Source: CAYMKL01 sp964390805 (GTDB taxonomy: Bacteria; Chloroflexota; Anaerolineae; VGOG01). Taken from it: DNA of 64,000 bases. Location: contig CAYMKL010000017.1 of assembly GCA_964390805.1 (NCBI GenBank), positions 13,287 through 77,286 of the forward strand, read 5' to 3'. Positions 40,575 to 49,916 of this stretch are shown here, one piece after another (the first letter of the stretch is position 1; every line of letters starts with the position of its first letter). The notes under the pieces are model-generated. The model did not search any database. It saw only the letters and a list, made by a program, of their open reading frames with translations, and had not been told where the DNA came from. The position numbers were made by a program, and so were the translations under genes.

Positions 40575-41513
40575 TTATGTATCAGGCGACGATTCCGATG
40601 TGGCTGGATCGGCGACAGCAGCATCCATTGACACAGACGCAGCCACGCCATAGGCAGCGCCCAACGTGCTGACCGCATCGCTGGGCACGATGATGAGTGA
40701 GCCGCGTTCCTTCATCCCTTCAAACAGCATGTTCATGGCGCGCAAACGAAAGGCCAGCGGCTTTTGGGCATAGATCTCCGACGCTTCGAGAAAGCTGCTA
40801 GCTACCTGCTTTTCCGCCTCGCCCAGAATGAGGCGAGCCTGGCGCTCGCGTTCGGCTTGGGCCTGACGGGACATGGCGTCTTCCAGCGGCGCAGGGATGA
40901 CAATGTCACGTATCTCGACTGAGTTGACGGTAATGCCCCAGGGAGTAGTACGCTGATCAATGACCGTTTGCAGCTCCAGGTCCATCTTTTCCCGGCCCAC
41001 CAGGATGTCGGCCAGCATCATCTTACCGATGATGTCGCGCAGGGCGGTTTGGGCAGCCCAGGAGATGGCGGCATGGTAATCCTTGACTTCCAGGGCCGCT
41101 TTGCGGGCGTCCCACACGTGCCAAAAGAGCACCGCGTCCACGTCCACCGGTACGGTGTCTTTAGTCAATGTCCGTTCGGCGCTGAACGGCGTGACCATGA
41201 CCCGGTGATCCACCCAGGCCGCGACACTGTCCGCAATGGGGGCGATCACAAAGAGACCTGGCGATACCACGTGGTGAAAACGTCCAAAGCGCAGAACGAC
41301 CGCCTTTTCCCACTGCTGCACGATCTTGACCGCAAAAAGCGCCCACAGGCCAGGGGCAAGCGAGAGCCATTGCCACAGGGTTTGGTGGGTCAGGTAGCTG
41401 GTAGCTACACCGATAGTGACGATGATCACAAACAGTGTAAAGGAGACGCCATTGAAAACCCGAAAACGATAGTCCGTCTCCAGAGTGACTTTCTTGCCTA
41501 CTTGATCACTCAT
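40575..41513 (-). CDS. Slipin/stomatin-like SPFH (band 7) membrane protein
   Basis: A 312-residue SPFH protein. An N-terminal hydrophobic hairpin (residues about 22-65) is followed by the band-7 domain (VVLRFGRFHHVVSPGLFVIAPIAD, then KDTVPVDVDAVLFWHV and WGITVNSVEIRDIVIPAPLEDAMSRQAQAE split over the domain end). A helical C-terminus follows (EASEIYAQKPLAFRLR). Slipins assemble membrane microdomains, often with an NfeD protein; none is encoded here. It is preceded by and overlaps the GntR regulator by eight bases. Confidence 0.9.
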   Translation of the reverse strand: MSDQVGKKVTLETDYRFRVFNGVSFTLFVIIVTIGVATSYLTHQTLWQWLSLAPGLWALFAVKIVQQWEKAVVLRFGRFHHVVSPGLFVIAPIADSVAAWVDHRVMVTPFSAERTLTKDTVPVDVDAVLFWHVWDARKAALEVKDYHAAISWAAQTALRDIIGKMMLADILVGREKMDLELQTVIDQRTTPWGITVNSVEIRDIVIPAPLEDAMSRQAQAERERQARLILGEAEKQVASSFLEASEIYAQKPLAFRLRAMNMLFEGMKERGSLIIVPSDAVSTLGAAYGVAASVSMDAAVADPATSESSPDT

Positions 41514-41928
41514 CGGGACCTCCTAGGTCTATTCCCTGAAGCTTTTCCTTCCAGGCTGCGGTTTGGTTGTCCATACATTCTTCTATCTCTGCAAGAGAGT
41601 ATCCCATCGCCCGTGCCTCGACAATGGCTTTCTCTATAATGTTACATAGCGCCTGTCGCCCCAGGTCATCCAAAGCAGTTCTGTCCTCCGGCTCGATAAC
41701 GAAGGTGCCGCGCCCCTGCTGCGTGGCCAGCAGACCTTCGCGCTCTAATTCGGAGTAAGCACGGGCCACCGTGTTGGGGTTGACCGTCAGCTCCACTGAC
41801 AGCTCTCGGATGGTTGGCAACTGATCGCCCGGAACCAGCGTACGGTTAGCAATGAGCGACTTGAATTGCTCTTTGATCTGAATGTACCGAGGTACGCCAG
41901 CCTTCTGGTCTATACGTATTTTGTACAT
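41506..41928 (-). CDS. GntR-family regulator, YtrA type
   Basis: A 140-residue repressor-type protein started at ATG 41928 (MYKIRIDQKAGVPRYIQI). The winged helix-turn-helix has LVPGDQLPTIRELSVELTVN and VARAYSELEREGLL with the wing GRGTFV. A short C-terminal helical dimerisation region instead of a ligand domain places it in the YtrA subfamily, which usually controls neighbouring membrane or transporter genes. It most likely autoregulates the gntR-slipin pair. Confidence 0.92.
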   Translation of the reverse strand: MYKIRIDQKAGVPRYIQIKEQFKSLIANRTLVPGDQLPTIRELSVELTVNPNTVARAYSELEREGLLATQQGRGTFVIEPEDRTALDDLGRQALCNIIEKAIVEARAMGYSLAEIEECMDNQTAAWKEKLQGIDLGGPDE

Positions 41929-41998
41929 CGCGGTCGCTTCTTGGCCACCAGGCAAAGGATTGCACTAGTTTACTAACAAATCAATGGTTTGGTTCCTT

Positions 41999-42027
41999 AA
42001 TTTATACCATAAGTGTCCTTTTGTCAA
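41999..42027 (-). promoter_or_regulatory. Promoter of the GntR-slipin operon
   Basis: Minus strand TTGACA (42027-42022) and, at 17 bases, TAAATT (42004-41999); a TATAAA two bases upstream is the alternative -10 at 15-base spacing. Confidence 0.55.
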
Positions 42028-42142
42028 ATGGGGTTGAAGAACGAGCCGGAAAGGGCGCGGAATCCCAACCTGTCTGTCGCTGAGGGTCCACCAGTGAACG
42101 ATGATGCTCCCCATGCGCCAGATCAAGTAGGGATTGGTATGG

Positions 42143-43678
42143 TCACAAGAGAGCGAAAACCAGCCACGCGGCCAGCAGGACGAACAGTACAGCCGTGACC
42201 AACTTCACCGTCGCCGCCCGGCGGTTGATGAACTGGCCCAATTGCTGAGACGTGGTGCCAAAGTAGGCCAACAAGAAGATCACCACCAGCGGCAGGATGA
42301 ACATCAGGTTGTAGAGCACCAGGTACAGCCCGGCTCTGGCTTGCAAGCCCGGCACCCCCAACACAAAGATGATGGTCGGCAAGTAGACCTGCCCCGTGCA
42401 GGCCAGCTCGATAACCGAGATCACCACTCCGGTGCCAAAGGACACTGGCACAAAGGCTCGCAGGCCTGCCCTGAGCCCCGCCGAAGGGCCCGCCCCCTCG
42501 CGGATGACGCGGTTGATCCAGCGCCGCAAGCGGAGGGGCAGTTTGAGCCGCATATCCTCTGGCTTGCCCTGGCGGGCCTGCCACCAGTCGTACAGGCTGA
42601 GGGCCGCCAGGAACAGGCACAGCGCCGCCGTCAGGCCGTACACCCAGCGGCTCACCGCGCTCAAGAAGGGCAATGAAGCCATGAACTTGAGCAGCCCCAC
42701 CCCCACCCCCAGGTAGGTCAGGAACACCCCCAGAGTGAAGGCTAGGCCCACAGCCAGCACCTCCCGCTGCTGGCGGCCCACGAAAGCCAGGTAGGAGATG
42801 AAAAAGACGATGGTGGCAAAGGCGCACGGATTGAGGCCATCAATCAGGCCCGCGAAGACTACGGTAAAGACGCCCAACGACTCGAAACGCTCGACGATGC
42901 TCTGCTCCACCGCTGCAGGGTCGAAGTCATCCCAGGTGGGCGGCGCGCCGCTGGCGGCGTACTTCTCCACCAACGCCTCCAGGCTGCGGGCGTTGATCTC
43001 CTCACCGATGAGCGCCGTGACGCCATGTGATGAAACGGCGTCGTCGCCCACGAAGACGGCCGGCGCGGTGAGACGCTTTTCCACTGGCACACCAGCCTGT
43101 TCACCCAACCACTCGTTCAAGGCCGAGTGCTCCCTCACGTCGAACTCGGCGACTGCCAGCGAATAGCGTTCCTGGAGATAGCGCAAGTCGAACTCGACGC
43201 GGCCGCACTCCCGGCAGCCGGTCTGGTAGAAGTAGGCCAGGTGGATGAGGGGTGTGTCACCCGTCGGGGCAGGCGTCGCGCCGGAGCGGGACGGATAGTC
43301 CACGCCGCCGGCAGCCAGGTAATTGGCAATGGTCTCATCCAAGTGCTCGCGAATCTCGTCCTCTCCAATCAGGGCCGTATCGCCGACGAAGACTTCCGGG
43401 ATGCTCACCTTCTCCGGCGGTATCTGGTAGGCGGTCTCCATATCGAGCAGCCACTCGTAGTTGTCAGGGTCAGAGATCTCGATGGACTGCATTTCCAGTT
43501 GTGCCCCGTACTTCTCCTGCAGAGACGGGAGCACCTCGTCCATCACCACCTGGCAATGCTCGCAGTCCTGTGAGTAGAAGAACAACAGGTGAACAACTGG
43601 CTCATCAGCTTGGACTGGAAGTAGCAGGAAAACCAGCGACAGCAACAGTACTAACAGTAGTGTAGCCTTTTGTCTCAT
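42143..43678 (-). CDS. Double thioredoxin-like plus CcdA/DsbD-type membrane fusion
   Basis: A 511-residue protein started at ATG 43678 (MRQKATLLLVLL). After a signal sequence come two extracytoplasmic thioredoxin-like domains with CxxC centres, FYSQDCEHC and FYQTGCRECG. Then a CcdA-type membrane domain begins FAGLIDGLNPCAFATIVFF and continues through six to eight helices to the C-terminus. The protein probably passes reducing equivalents across the membrane to outside thiols, like DsbD. The second domain has an insertion after its PAVFVGDD strand. It follows the 20-gene redox operon after a 93-base gap. Confidence 0.85.
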   Translation of the reverse strand: MRQKATLLLVLLLSLVFLLLPVQADEPVVHLLFFYSQDCEHCQVVMDEVLPSLQEKYGAQLEMQSIEISDPDNYEWLLDMETAYQIPPEKVSIPEVFVGDTALIGEDEIREHLDETIANYLAAGGVDYPSRSGATPAPTGDTPLIHLAYFYQTGCRECGRVEFDLRYLQERYSLAVAEFDVREHSALNEWLGEQAGVPVEKRLTAPAVFVGDDAVSSHGVTALIGEEINARSLEALVEKYAASGAPPTWDDFDPAAVEQSIVERFESLGVFTVVFAGLIDGLNPCAFATIVFFISYLAFVGRQQREVLAVGLAFTLGVFLTYLGVGVGLLKFMASLPFLSAVSRWVYGLTAALCLFLAALSLYDWWQARQGKPEDMRLKLPLRLRRWINRVIREGAGPSAGLRAGLRAFVPVSFGTGVVISVIELACTGQVYLPTIIFVLGVPGLQARAGLYLVLYNLMFILPLVVIFLLAYFGTTSQQLGQFINRRAATVKLVTAVLFVLLAAWLVFALL

Positions 43679-43712
43679 AACGCCTAAACCTATCCCTCCT
43701 GACCTAATGCAC

Positions 43713-43805
43713 CTACGATTCAATAGAGTCAAACTCCAGACAAAAGCGACCATACCCCGGAATGGCAAACCTCAGTGCGGTGGTCCCGGGTTCCAGCCCT
43801 CAGAA
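43713..43805 (-). pseudogene. 3' remnant of a small gene homologous to 49913-50119
   Basis: In a frame different from the molybdenum hydroxylase, the minus strand reads LEPGTTALRFAIPGYGRF and then a stop. The intact small protein at 49913 has LEPQATELRFAIAGYGRF. The 5' part is gone, and the last codons of the molybdoenzyme gene run into this remnant, suggesting a deletion joined the two. Confidence 0.65.
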
Positions 43806-46153
43806 CTTATCCCGCTCCTCGCCGCTTGCAGCAGTTCAAACAGCTTATTCGGACTCATCGGCGTCTCCGTTATTTCGATGTCGTAGTCAGCCAGGGCATC
43901 TTCCAGGGCCTGAGCGAAGAGGCATGGCACTGGGATACATCCGCCTTCGCCAACGCCCTTGGCGCCCAGTGGGTTGAGCGGAGACGGTGTTTCAAGGTGA
44001 GCGATCTCCACTCGGGGAACCTCGGAAGCCGTTGGGACCAAGTAGTCCGCAAAGGAGGCATTGAGAAGCTGTCCGTTTTCGTCGTACATCAGCTGTTCGT
44101 AATATGAGTTACCGATGCCTATCGCCACGCCACCGTGAAGCTGGCCTTCGACGATCAGGGGATTGAGCATTGTACCGCAGTCCTCAACGAGGATGTAACG
44201 CTTGATCTCCACCATCATCGTTTCGGGGTCTACTTCAAGGATCATGGCATGGGACCCACTGGCGGTGGCCCCGTATTTCGGGCCAAAGTAGGCGGTGGCC
44301 TCCAGGCCGGGTTCCGTGCCGGGCTCGACCGCGCCTCGCAAGGGGTTGGCCAGCACCGCCAGTTCGCCCAGGCTGATGGATTTCTGGGGGATGCCGGCTA
44401 CCCGGACCTGGCCGTCCTCCAGCTCCAACTCCTCTTCGGGCGCGTCTAACACTTTGCTGGCCAGCTTCAGGATTTTGTTGCGAACAGTGGAAGCTGCTGC
44501 GTGAATGGCGTTGCCCGCGAGCACTGCCCCACGACTGGCGAAGGTACCCGTCCCCCAGTGGAATTGGGAGGTATCGCCAGTTACCAGGGTGACGTCGCGT
44601 GGGCTCACGCCCAACTGCTCTGCTGCGACTTGGGCGAAGGAGGTGAAGTGCCCTTGCCCCTGGGTGCCGACGCCGGTGGCCACGTTGATCTTGCCGCTGG
44701 TCTCGACGGTGACTCGAGCCCCCTCGTAAGGCCCAATGCCCGTTGTCTCAATGAAGGAGACAAGGCCAATGCCCACGTGGCGGCCCTCGGCCCGAAGACG
44801 CGGCTGCTCCTCTTTCAAGAACTGCTCGTAGCCGATCATTTCTGCGGCCTTCTCCAGGATGGGCAGGTAGTTCCCACTATCGTAGACCAGGGGCACAAAA
44901 GCCTGGTCAATGATCTGGTTGTCGTAGGGAAAGACGTCGGGCGGCAGGAGGTTTCGCTTCCGAATCTCAACAGGATCCATGCCCAACTCTTTGGCCGCGA
45001 TGTCCTGCAGCCGCTCGATCACGTACACGCCTTGCGGTCGCCCGGCCCCGCGCAGGGGCGAAACGATGGGCCGGTTGGTGAACACCACTTTGAGATCGCT
45101 GTAGTAGTTGGGGATCTCGTATGGCCCCATTGCATGGCATTGGGTGTTGAGGGGAACGGTCAGACCATAGGGGTCATAGGCGCCCGTGTCGTGCAAGAAG
45201 TCGTCTCGCAGACCCAGGATGCGGCCATCGCGAGTGAGGGCCAGCTCGGCGTAGTGTACCTGCCCGCGTTCCTGGTTGGTGGCGTAGAAGTTCTCCCGCC
45301 GGTCTTCGATCCACTTGATGGGCCGGCCCAGCTTCATGGTCGCCCAGGTGAGGCAGACCTCCTCCGGATAGAACATCATGATCTTGGGGCCAAAGCCACC
45401 GCCCACGAAGGGGGCAATCACCCGCACCTGGGTAGGAGACAGGCCGAACATTCCAGCCAGGCCGTTGCGGACGGGAATGGGAGCCTGGGTGGTGTCCCAC
45501 AGGGTCAATTGCTGGCTTTTCTTGTCCCAATGAGCCACGATCCCCCGGTTCTCCATCGCCGCCGCCGTGCCCCGATCAATGACGATGCGTCGTTTGACGA
45601 CCAGGTGGGCCTCCTCGCGCGCCGCAGCGTAGTCGCCTTTCTCTTGGACGAGGTGAGCCGCCAGATTGGAGTCCAGATCGTCGTGGATCACCGGCGCATC
45701 GGGCTCGAGGGCTTTCTCCAGGTCTATGACCGCCCCCAGCGGTTCGAGGTCCACCACGATGTCCTCCAGGGCATCTTCAGCGATGTAACGGCTTTCGGCG
45801 AAGACCACGGCCAGGGGCTCGCCGGCGAGATGGACCTTGTCCTTGACCAGAGGAACCTGGGTGCGTGAGTGGAAAACGATATCTTCAACAGTGGGAGGCG
45901 GAACAACCAATGGCGGACCTGGCTGCCAGACATCGCCCATGTCCTCGGCGGTGTGGACCGCCACCACCCCCGGTCGCTCTCTGGCGGCAGACACGTCAAT
46001 GCTCAGCAGGCGCGCGTGGGCATAGTCGCTGCGCAGAAAGGCCGCGTGGAGCATATCAGGTAGATCCACATCGTCCACAAACAGGGCCTGCCCGGTCAGC
46101 AGACGCGGGTCTTCGTTTCGTTTTATGCGTTGACCAATGTATTTCTTTGCCAT
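43772..46153 (-). CDS. Molybdenum hydroxylase large subunit (form II CoxL-like)
   Basis: A 793-residue Moco-binding catalytic subunit started at ATG 46153 behind AGGAGTG. Motifs in order: IGQRIKRNEDPRLLTGQA at the N-terminus, FVGGGFGPKIMMF, the SPLRGAGRPQGVYV loop (form II and aldehyde oxidase type, not the CuSMo AYRCSFR loop), MDPVEIRKRN, and the catalytic GAKGVGEGG near the C-terminus. It works with the FAD and [2Fe-2S] subunits encoded just before it to hydroxylate an aldehyde, purine or similar substrate. The last dozen codons come from a fused gene remnant. Confidence 0.93.
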   Translation of the reverse strand: MAKKYIGQRIKRNEDPRLLTGQALFVDDVDLPDMLHAAFLRSDYAHARLLSIDVSAARERPGVVAVHTAEDMGDVWQPGPPLVVPPPTVEDIVFHSRTQVPLVKDKVHLAGEPLAVVFAESRYIAEDALEDIVVDLEPLGAVIDLEKALEPDAPVIHDDLDSNLAAHLVQEKGDYAAAREEAHLVVKRRIVIDRGTAAAMENRGIVAHWDKKSQQLTLWDTTQAPIPVRNGLAGMFGLSPTQVRVIAPFVGGGFGPKIMMFYPEEVCLTWATMKLGRPIKWIEDRRENFYATNQERGQVHYAELALTRDGRILGLRDDFLHDTGAYDPYGLTVPLNTQCHAMGPYEIPNYYSDLKVVFTNRPIVSPLRGAGRPQGVYVIERLQDIAAKELGMDPVEIRKRNLLPPDVFPYDNQIIDQAFVPLVYDSGNYLPILEKAAEMIGYEQFLKEEQPRLRAEGRHVGIGLVSFIETTGIGPYEGARVTVETSGKINVATGVGTQGQGHFTSFAQVAAEQLGVSPRDVTLVTGDTSQFHWGTGTFASRGAVLAGNAIHAAASTVRNKILKLASKVLDAPEEELELEDGQVRVAGIPQKSISLGELAVLANPLRGAVEPGTEPGLEATAYFGPKYGATASGSHAMILEVDPETMMVEIKRYILVEDCGTMLNPLIVEGQLHGGVAIGIGNSYYEQLMYDENGQLLNASFADYLVPTASEVPRVEIAHLETPSPLNPLGAKGVGEGGCIPVPCLFAQALEDALADYDIEITETPMSPNKLFELLQAARSGISSEGWNPGPPH

Positions 46154-46166
46154 GGTTTCACTCCTG

Positions 46167-46643
46167 TTATGTTCTAGTCTTCCCCGCCGCCGACTGTACC
46201 GCATCCACGATGTTCTGGTAGCCAGTACAGCGGCAGAGGTTTCCAGAGATAGCCTCGCGTATCTCCGCTTCGGTGGGATCGGGGTTCTGTTCCAGAAAGG
46301 GCATCAATGACATCAGAAAGCCCGGAGTGCAAAAGCCACATTGTACAGCGTGCGACTCCCAGAACGCTTCCTGAAGAGGGTGCAGATTCTCTGGCGTTCC
46401 CAACCCCTCGACGGTGGTGATCTCGTGGCCATTGGCCTGCACTGCGAACATCAGGCAGGAGCGGACCGACACTCCGTCGAATAGAATGGTGCACGCGCCG
46501 CACACGCCGTGCTCGCAGCCGACGTGGGTGCCGGTCAGGCCCAGTTCGTGACGCAGGAAATCGCTCAGCAGCAGGCGGGGCTCGACAGCGCGTTCGTACT
46601 GAGTGCTATTGACGGTGACTGAAATGCTAACTCGATCGTTCAT
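46167..46643 (-). CDS. Molybdenum hydroxylase small [2Fe-2S] subunit
   Basis: A 158-residue subunit started at ATG 46643 behind GGAGG. The plant-type [2Fe-2S] motif CEHGVCGACTILFDG with a distant cysteine in RSCLMF, and the second motif CGFCTPGFL with CRCTGYQNIV, give the two clusters expected of CoxS-type proteins. Length and spacing are normal. It lies between the FAD and Moco subunits with one-base and 13-base gaps. Confidence 0.96.
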   Translation of the reverse strand: MNDRVSISVTVNSTQYERAVEPRLLLSDFLRHELGLTGTHVGCEHGVCGACTILFDGVSVRSCLMFAVQANGHEITTVEGLGTPENLHPLQEAFWESHAVQCGFCTPGFLMSLMPFLEQNPDPTEAEIREAISGNLCRCTGYQNIVDAVQSAAGKTRT

Positions 46644-46644
46644 C

Positions 46645-47523
46645 TTAACCTCCTCTCGCCCGGCCAAAAGCCTGGGTCAATGCCCGGCGGGCCAGCACTT
46701 TGGACAGGTGACGACGATACGCTGCTGAGGCGTGGATGTCGCTACCAGGGTCAATCTCATCGCTGGCGGCTTTCTCGGCAGCCGCGCGGATGGCCTCCGG
46801 GGTAGGGACTTGACCATTAAGCATCTCTGCCGCCTGGCGCGCCTTCACGGGGCCGTCGCCGACGCTCAGGAACACCAACCTTGCCCGATCACACCGGTCT
46901 TTGTCATCCAATGTCACCAGAACAGCGACGCCGGCTATGCAGAAATCGTGGTGCCGGCGAGTGATCTGTAGGAACGACCACCCACTGCGCGGCGGCATGG
47001 GCGGCAAGGCAACCTCCACCAACAGCTCGTCGGGTTCCAACACGGTGGTAAACAGTCCCACGAAGAACTCGTCGGCGGGAACACAGCGCTCGCCGGCCTG
47101 GCTGCGCAGTCGAAAGCGTCCGTTCAGCGCGATACTTGCCGCCACCAACTCGGCCGACGGGTCGGCGTGAGCCAGGCTGCCGCCAAAGGTGCCTCGCGTG
47201 CGGATCTGGGGGTACGCAATCTGGGGCATCACCTCGTGGGCCAGCGGAGCCCGCTCAGCGACTAACGAGTCGTGTTCCACCTGAGCCTGGCGGGTCATCG
47301 CTCCGATGACCAGGCCGCCGTTGCCATCGGGGCGGATGTAGAACAACTCGGAGATGTTGTTCAGGTCAACGAGCACGGCGGGCTGAGCAATGCGGAAGTT
47401 CATCATGGGAATCAGGCTTTGCCCACCGGCCAGGGCTTTGGCATCCCAGCCATGCTCGGTCAGGTGAGCCAGGGCTTCTTCTACGGTGGTTGGTGCGTAG
47501 TATTTGAAAGGAGCTGGTTTCAT
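46645..47523 (-). CDS. Molybdenum hydroxylase FAD subunit (CoxM type)
   Basis: A 292-residue FAD-binding subunit started at ATG 47523 behind AAGGAGG. It begins KPAPFKYYAPTTVEEALAHL and has the FAD motif AGGQSLIPMMNFR near residue 32 and RTRGTFGGSLAHADPSAE, both standard. It passes electrons from the [2Fe-2S] subunit to an outside acceptor. The start overlaps the LmbE-like stop as ATGA. Confidence 0.95.
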   Translation of the reverse strand: MKPAPFKYYAPTTVEEALAHLTEHGWDAKALAGGQSLIPMMNFRIAQPAVLVDLNNISELFYIRPDGNGGLVIGAMTRQAQVEHDSLVAERAPLAHEVMPQIAYPQIRTRGTFGGSLAHADPSAELVAASIALNGRFRLRSQAGERCVPADEFFVGLFTTVLEPDELLVEVALPPMPPRSGWSFLQITRRHHDFCIAGVAVLVTLDDKDRCDRARLVFLSVGDGPVKARQAAEMLNGQVPTPEAIRAAAEKAASDEIDPGSDIHASAAYRRHLSKVLARRALTQAFGRARGG

Positions 47524-48329
47524 AGTTCTACCTCCTTGCAAGTAATGTATGTATGGGTAAGCGTTTCAGGGGGCGAGAAACTCCCTCCCCCTCCAGAGAG
47601 ATAGAAGTTGGCCTCCGGCGTGCCCTCGCCTCTGACCAAGCGGAAGAACTCGTGGCAGATCAGTCGCTCAGCCTCCTTAGCCGTCTCGCCAGGGAAGGGC
47701 GGATGCTGGCTGTGGTGGCACTGTATGGCTCGTACCTTCGCCTCCCGATAGTCGCCGATGTCAATCTCCACGACCCCTTCGCCGACCTCCCCGGCCGGCA
47801 CGCCACACCCTTGCTCCGTGGCTGGTGAGGGAGCCACATAGTACAGCCTGCGCACGAAGCCCTCGCCAGCTACAGCATCGAAAGCGGCGGCGGCCTGCCG
47901 GCTCACCGCCACGTGGTCCGGGTGGCCGGAGATGCCATCGGGGCCAAAAGTGATCACCACCTGGGGGCGTAACTCTCGCATGGCCTGAGCCATCTTGGCT
48001 GTGACCTCGGCGGGGTCAGCCTGGGCCAATTCTCCGTCGCGATAGCTCAGAAAGCGTACCTCCCTGACTCCCAACACAGCACAGGCGGCCCGCAACTCCT
48101 GCTCCCTCACCCTGGCAGCCTCCTCTGGACTTATGCCCTTGATACCCGCCTCGCCCTGCGTGGCGCAGAGCAGTGAGACCTCCACCCCTTCAGCAGCATA
48201 CCTGGCCAACGTCCCTCCAATGGTGAAGGACTCGTCGTCGGGATGAGCGAAGATGGCCAGAAGTGATGGTTCTCTCGGCCTTTCCAGAACCTCATTGGCT
48301 GCTGTGTCAATTGTCCCGACATCAGTCAC
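47520..48329 (-). CDS. LmbE/PIG-L family deacetylase
   Basis: A 269-residue zinc-dependent deacetylase-fold protein with AHPDDES near residue 26 and the HPDH motif in GISGHPDHVAVS. I start it at GTG 48329, which overlaps the previous stop (GTGACTGA). The frame remains open upstream through that gene. Family members remove acetyl groups from GlcNAc-linked compounds, including precursors or conjugates of mycothiol and bacillithiol. The thiol-redox context makes a low-molecular-weight thiol role attractive (inference). Confidence 0.9.
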   Translation of the reverse strand: MTDVGTIDTAANEVLERPREPSLLAIFAHPDDESFTIGGTLARYAAEGVEVSLLCATQGEAGIKGISPEEAARVREQELRAACAVLGVREVRFLSYRDGELAQADPAEVTAKMAQAMRELRPQVVITFGPDGISGHPDHVAVSRQAAAAFDAVAGEGFVRRLYYVAPSPATEQGCGVPAGEVGEGVVEIDIGDYREAKVRAIQCHHSQHPPFPGETAKEAERLICHEFFRLVRGEGTPEANFYLSGGGGSFSPPETLTHTYITCKEVEL

Positions 48330-48618
48330 TTTCTTGCCTCTTCTCAGTGCAAAAGACAGCGTACTCCCGCAAGAGAGCTGCTTTGTATGCTTCCTCTGCG
48401 GAGCGGGGCACATGGTTACGAGCTTTGACCATGGCCAATAGTTCGTCTTGGATCGAGTCATCGGGACCCCACCCCATGGCATGAAGTTGCTCGAAGGCCA
48501 TCCTGAGCCCAGTTATTCCAATGGTCATGCCGTTACCCCGGATGTCCACCTGGGTGACTTCATCGCTGCCGCCGCAGCAAGTGGCCGTCCGCCACATCAT
48601 GGGTCCACGTCCTGGCAT
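48322..48618 (-). CDS. Small protein, REYAxF-tail family
   Basis: A 98-residue protein from ATG 48618 with a GAGGTG ribosome site. The N-terminus has TCCGGSDEVTQVDIRGNG. The C-terminus, NHVPRSAEEAYKAALLREYA, closely resembles the tail of the DGC protein at 52309 (NPIPDGQDAAYAEAIRREYA). The shared tail suggests a common docking or structural element in this operon. No catalytic motif or known function. Confidence 0.75.
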   Translation of the reverse strand: MPGRGPMMWRTATCCGGSDEVTQVDIRGNGMTIGITGLRMAFEQLHAMGWGPDDSIQDELLAMVKARNHVPRSAEEAYKAALLREYAVFCTEKRQESD

Positions 48619-48633
48619 GGTTTCACCTCAACG

Positions 48634-49356
48634 TTAAATCACCGTCTGAACAAAGCGCGCCAGGCTGAAGAGCCCAGCACCGATGAACGTCCAGGCAGCC
48701 ACTTTGCGGATTACCAGTTCGGCTCGCCCCAGCAGGTTGAGCCCGGCTGCCGCCCGCTCCAGCCCTAACGCCAGCGGCACGCCCAGCACCAAGACCGGCA
48801 CGCCCGTGCCAATCCCGAACAGCAGTGGCAGCGTCAGCCCGGTGGCTGAACCGAAGGCCATCGGAATCAGGATGCCGAAGTAGAGGGCTGCGCTGTATGG
48901 ACAAAATGCCAGGGCGAACAGGAAGCCCAATAAGAAGGCCCCAACCCCGCGCCACCGTGCGACTCTCTCCTGGAGCTGCATGAGTAGCCCGGAACCCGCT
49001 GTCAAGTTAGGTCGGATCACGTCCAGCAGCACCAATCCCACCAGGATCAACAACGGCCCCAGGCCAACGTCGGCCGCGTTCTGCAGCCCGCCGGCCAGTT
49101 GGCTCACCCCTGCCCCGGCCACCAACACAACCAGCCCAACCAGGCCATAGGCTACCGCCCGGCCCAGGGTGTACAACACGCCGGTTACCACCACAGCCCG
49201 GCGGTCGGTAAACTGCTGAGCTATGTAACTCACCGCCGTCACGTTGGTCGCTAGCGGGCACGGGCCGATGGAAGCGAGGAGCCCGACCAGGAAGGCTGCC
49301 AGGAATGGGAGATTGGTCGTGGTGATGATGTCCTGGATCCAAGAACCAAAGTCCAT
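48634..49356 (-). CDS. ArsG-like permease of the CcdA/LysE-type membrane fold
   Basis: A 240-residue membrane protein from ATG 49356 with six predicted helices. The signature SIGPCPLATNVTAVSYIAQ near residue 30 and FALAFCPYSAALYFG near residue 155 match the ArsG group (aromatic arsenical efflux permeases), a branch of the CcdA/DsbD family. The paired cysteines suggest thiol-linked electron transfer across the membrane, as in CcdA. It overlaps arsF as TAATG, the arsF-arsG order known from arsEFG clusters. Confidence 0.85.
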   Translation of the reverse strand: MDFGSWIQDIITTTNLPFLAAFLVGLLASIGPCPLATNVTAVSYIAQQFTDRRAVVVTGVLYTLGRAVAYGLVGLVVLVAGAGVSQLAGGLQNAADVGLGPLLILVGLVLLDVIRPNLTAGSGLLMQLQERVARWRGVGAFLLGFLFALAFCPYSAALYFGILIPMAFGSATGLTLPLLFGIGTGVPVLVLGVPLALGLERAAAGLNLLGRAELVIRKVAAWTFIGAGLFSLARFVQTVI

Positions 49357-49916
49357 TACTGGCCTCCGCAAGCAAGATTGATCTTGTCGCGCAGCAACAC
49401 CATGAACTTCGCCTCGTCTCTCATTGCAAACCAGATGTCGCTGACTTGCAAGATGTACTTAGCCCCATCCTTGATGATACCCAGGTAGAGTGAGGGACCA
49501 TAGGGATCGTACTCCTGCGCCAGGGCTGCGTTTTGCTGTTTCTGGAAATCAGCCACTACCAGGCTCATCTCGCCGCTCTCGGGCTGGTCGGTGAAATAGG
49601 TATCGAACGTCTTGCGGACCAGCCGTTCAGCTTCAATGCAACTTGCACAGCGGTGGGTGCGATGGAAGTAGGCCACCTCGATGTGTTCTGCCTGGCCGGG
49701 GGGAAGCTGGTCCAGGTTCTCGATTCGCTGGAGCTGCGCGACTGAGGCTGTTGCGGACTGACCGGAGCGTGCTCCGATCAGCCACAGGCCAGCGCCCAAG
49801 GCCACCAGCACCACCAGCACGATGGCTGCCATGCGCCAGGCCTGGCCCTTTCCAGACCGGGGCCTGGTCGCTGCTCGTTTTTTGGAAGCTCGCGGCTTTG
49901 TTCGACGTTTGGTCAT
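49356..49916 (-). CDS. ArsF-like thioredoxin-fold lipid- or membrane-anchored protein
   Basis: A 186-residue protein. A very basic N-terminus (RRTKPRASKKRAATRPRSGK) and one membrane helix (AAIVLVVLVALGAGLWLIGA) are followed by an extracytoplasmic thioredoxin-like domain with HRCASCIEAERLV and a C-terminal ACGGQ. It matches the ArsF group named for arsEFG nitroaromatic-arsenical clusters. It probably exchanges thiol electrons with ArsG. The start overlaps the preceding small gene as ATGA. Confidence 0.82.
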   Translation of the reverse strand: MTKRRTKPRASKKRAATRPRSGKGQAWRMAAIVLVVLVALGAGLWLIGARSGQSATASVAQLQRIENLDQLPPGQAEHIEVAYFHRTHRCASCIEAERLVRKTFDTYFTDQPESGEMSLVVADFQKQQNAALAQEYDPYGPSLYLGIIKDGAKYILQVSDIWFAMRDEAKFMVLLRDKINLACGGQ

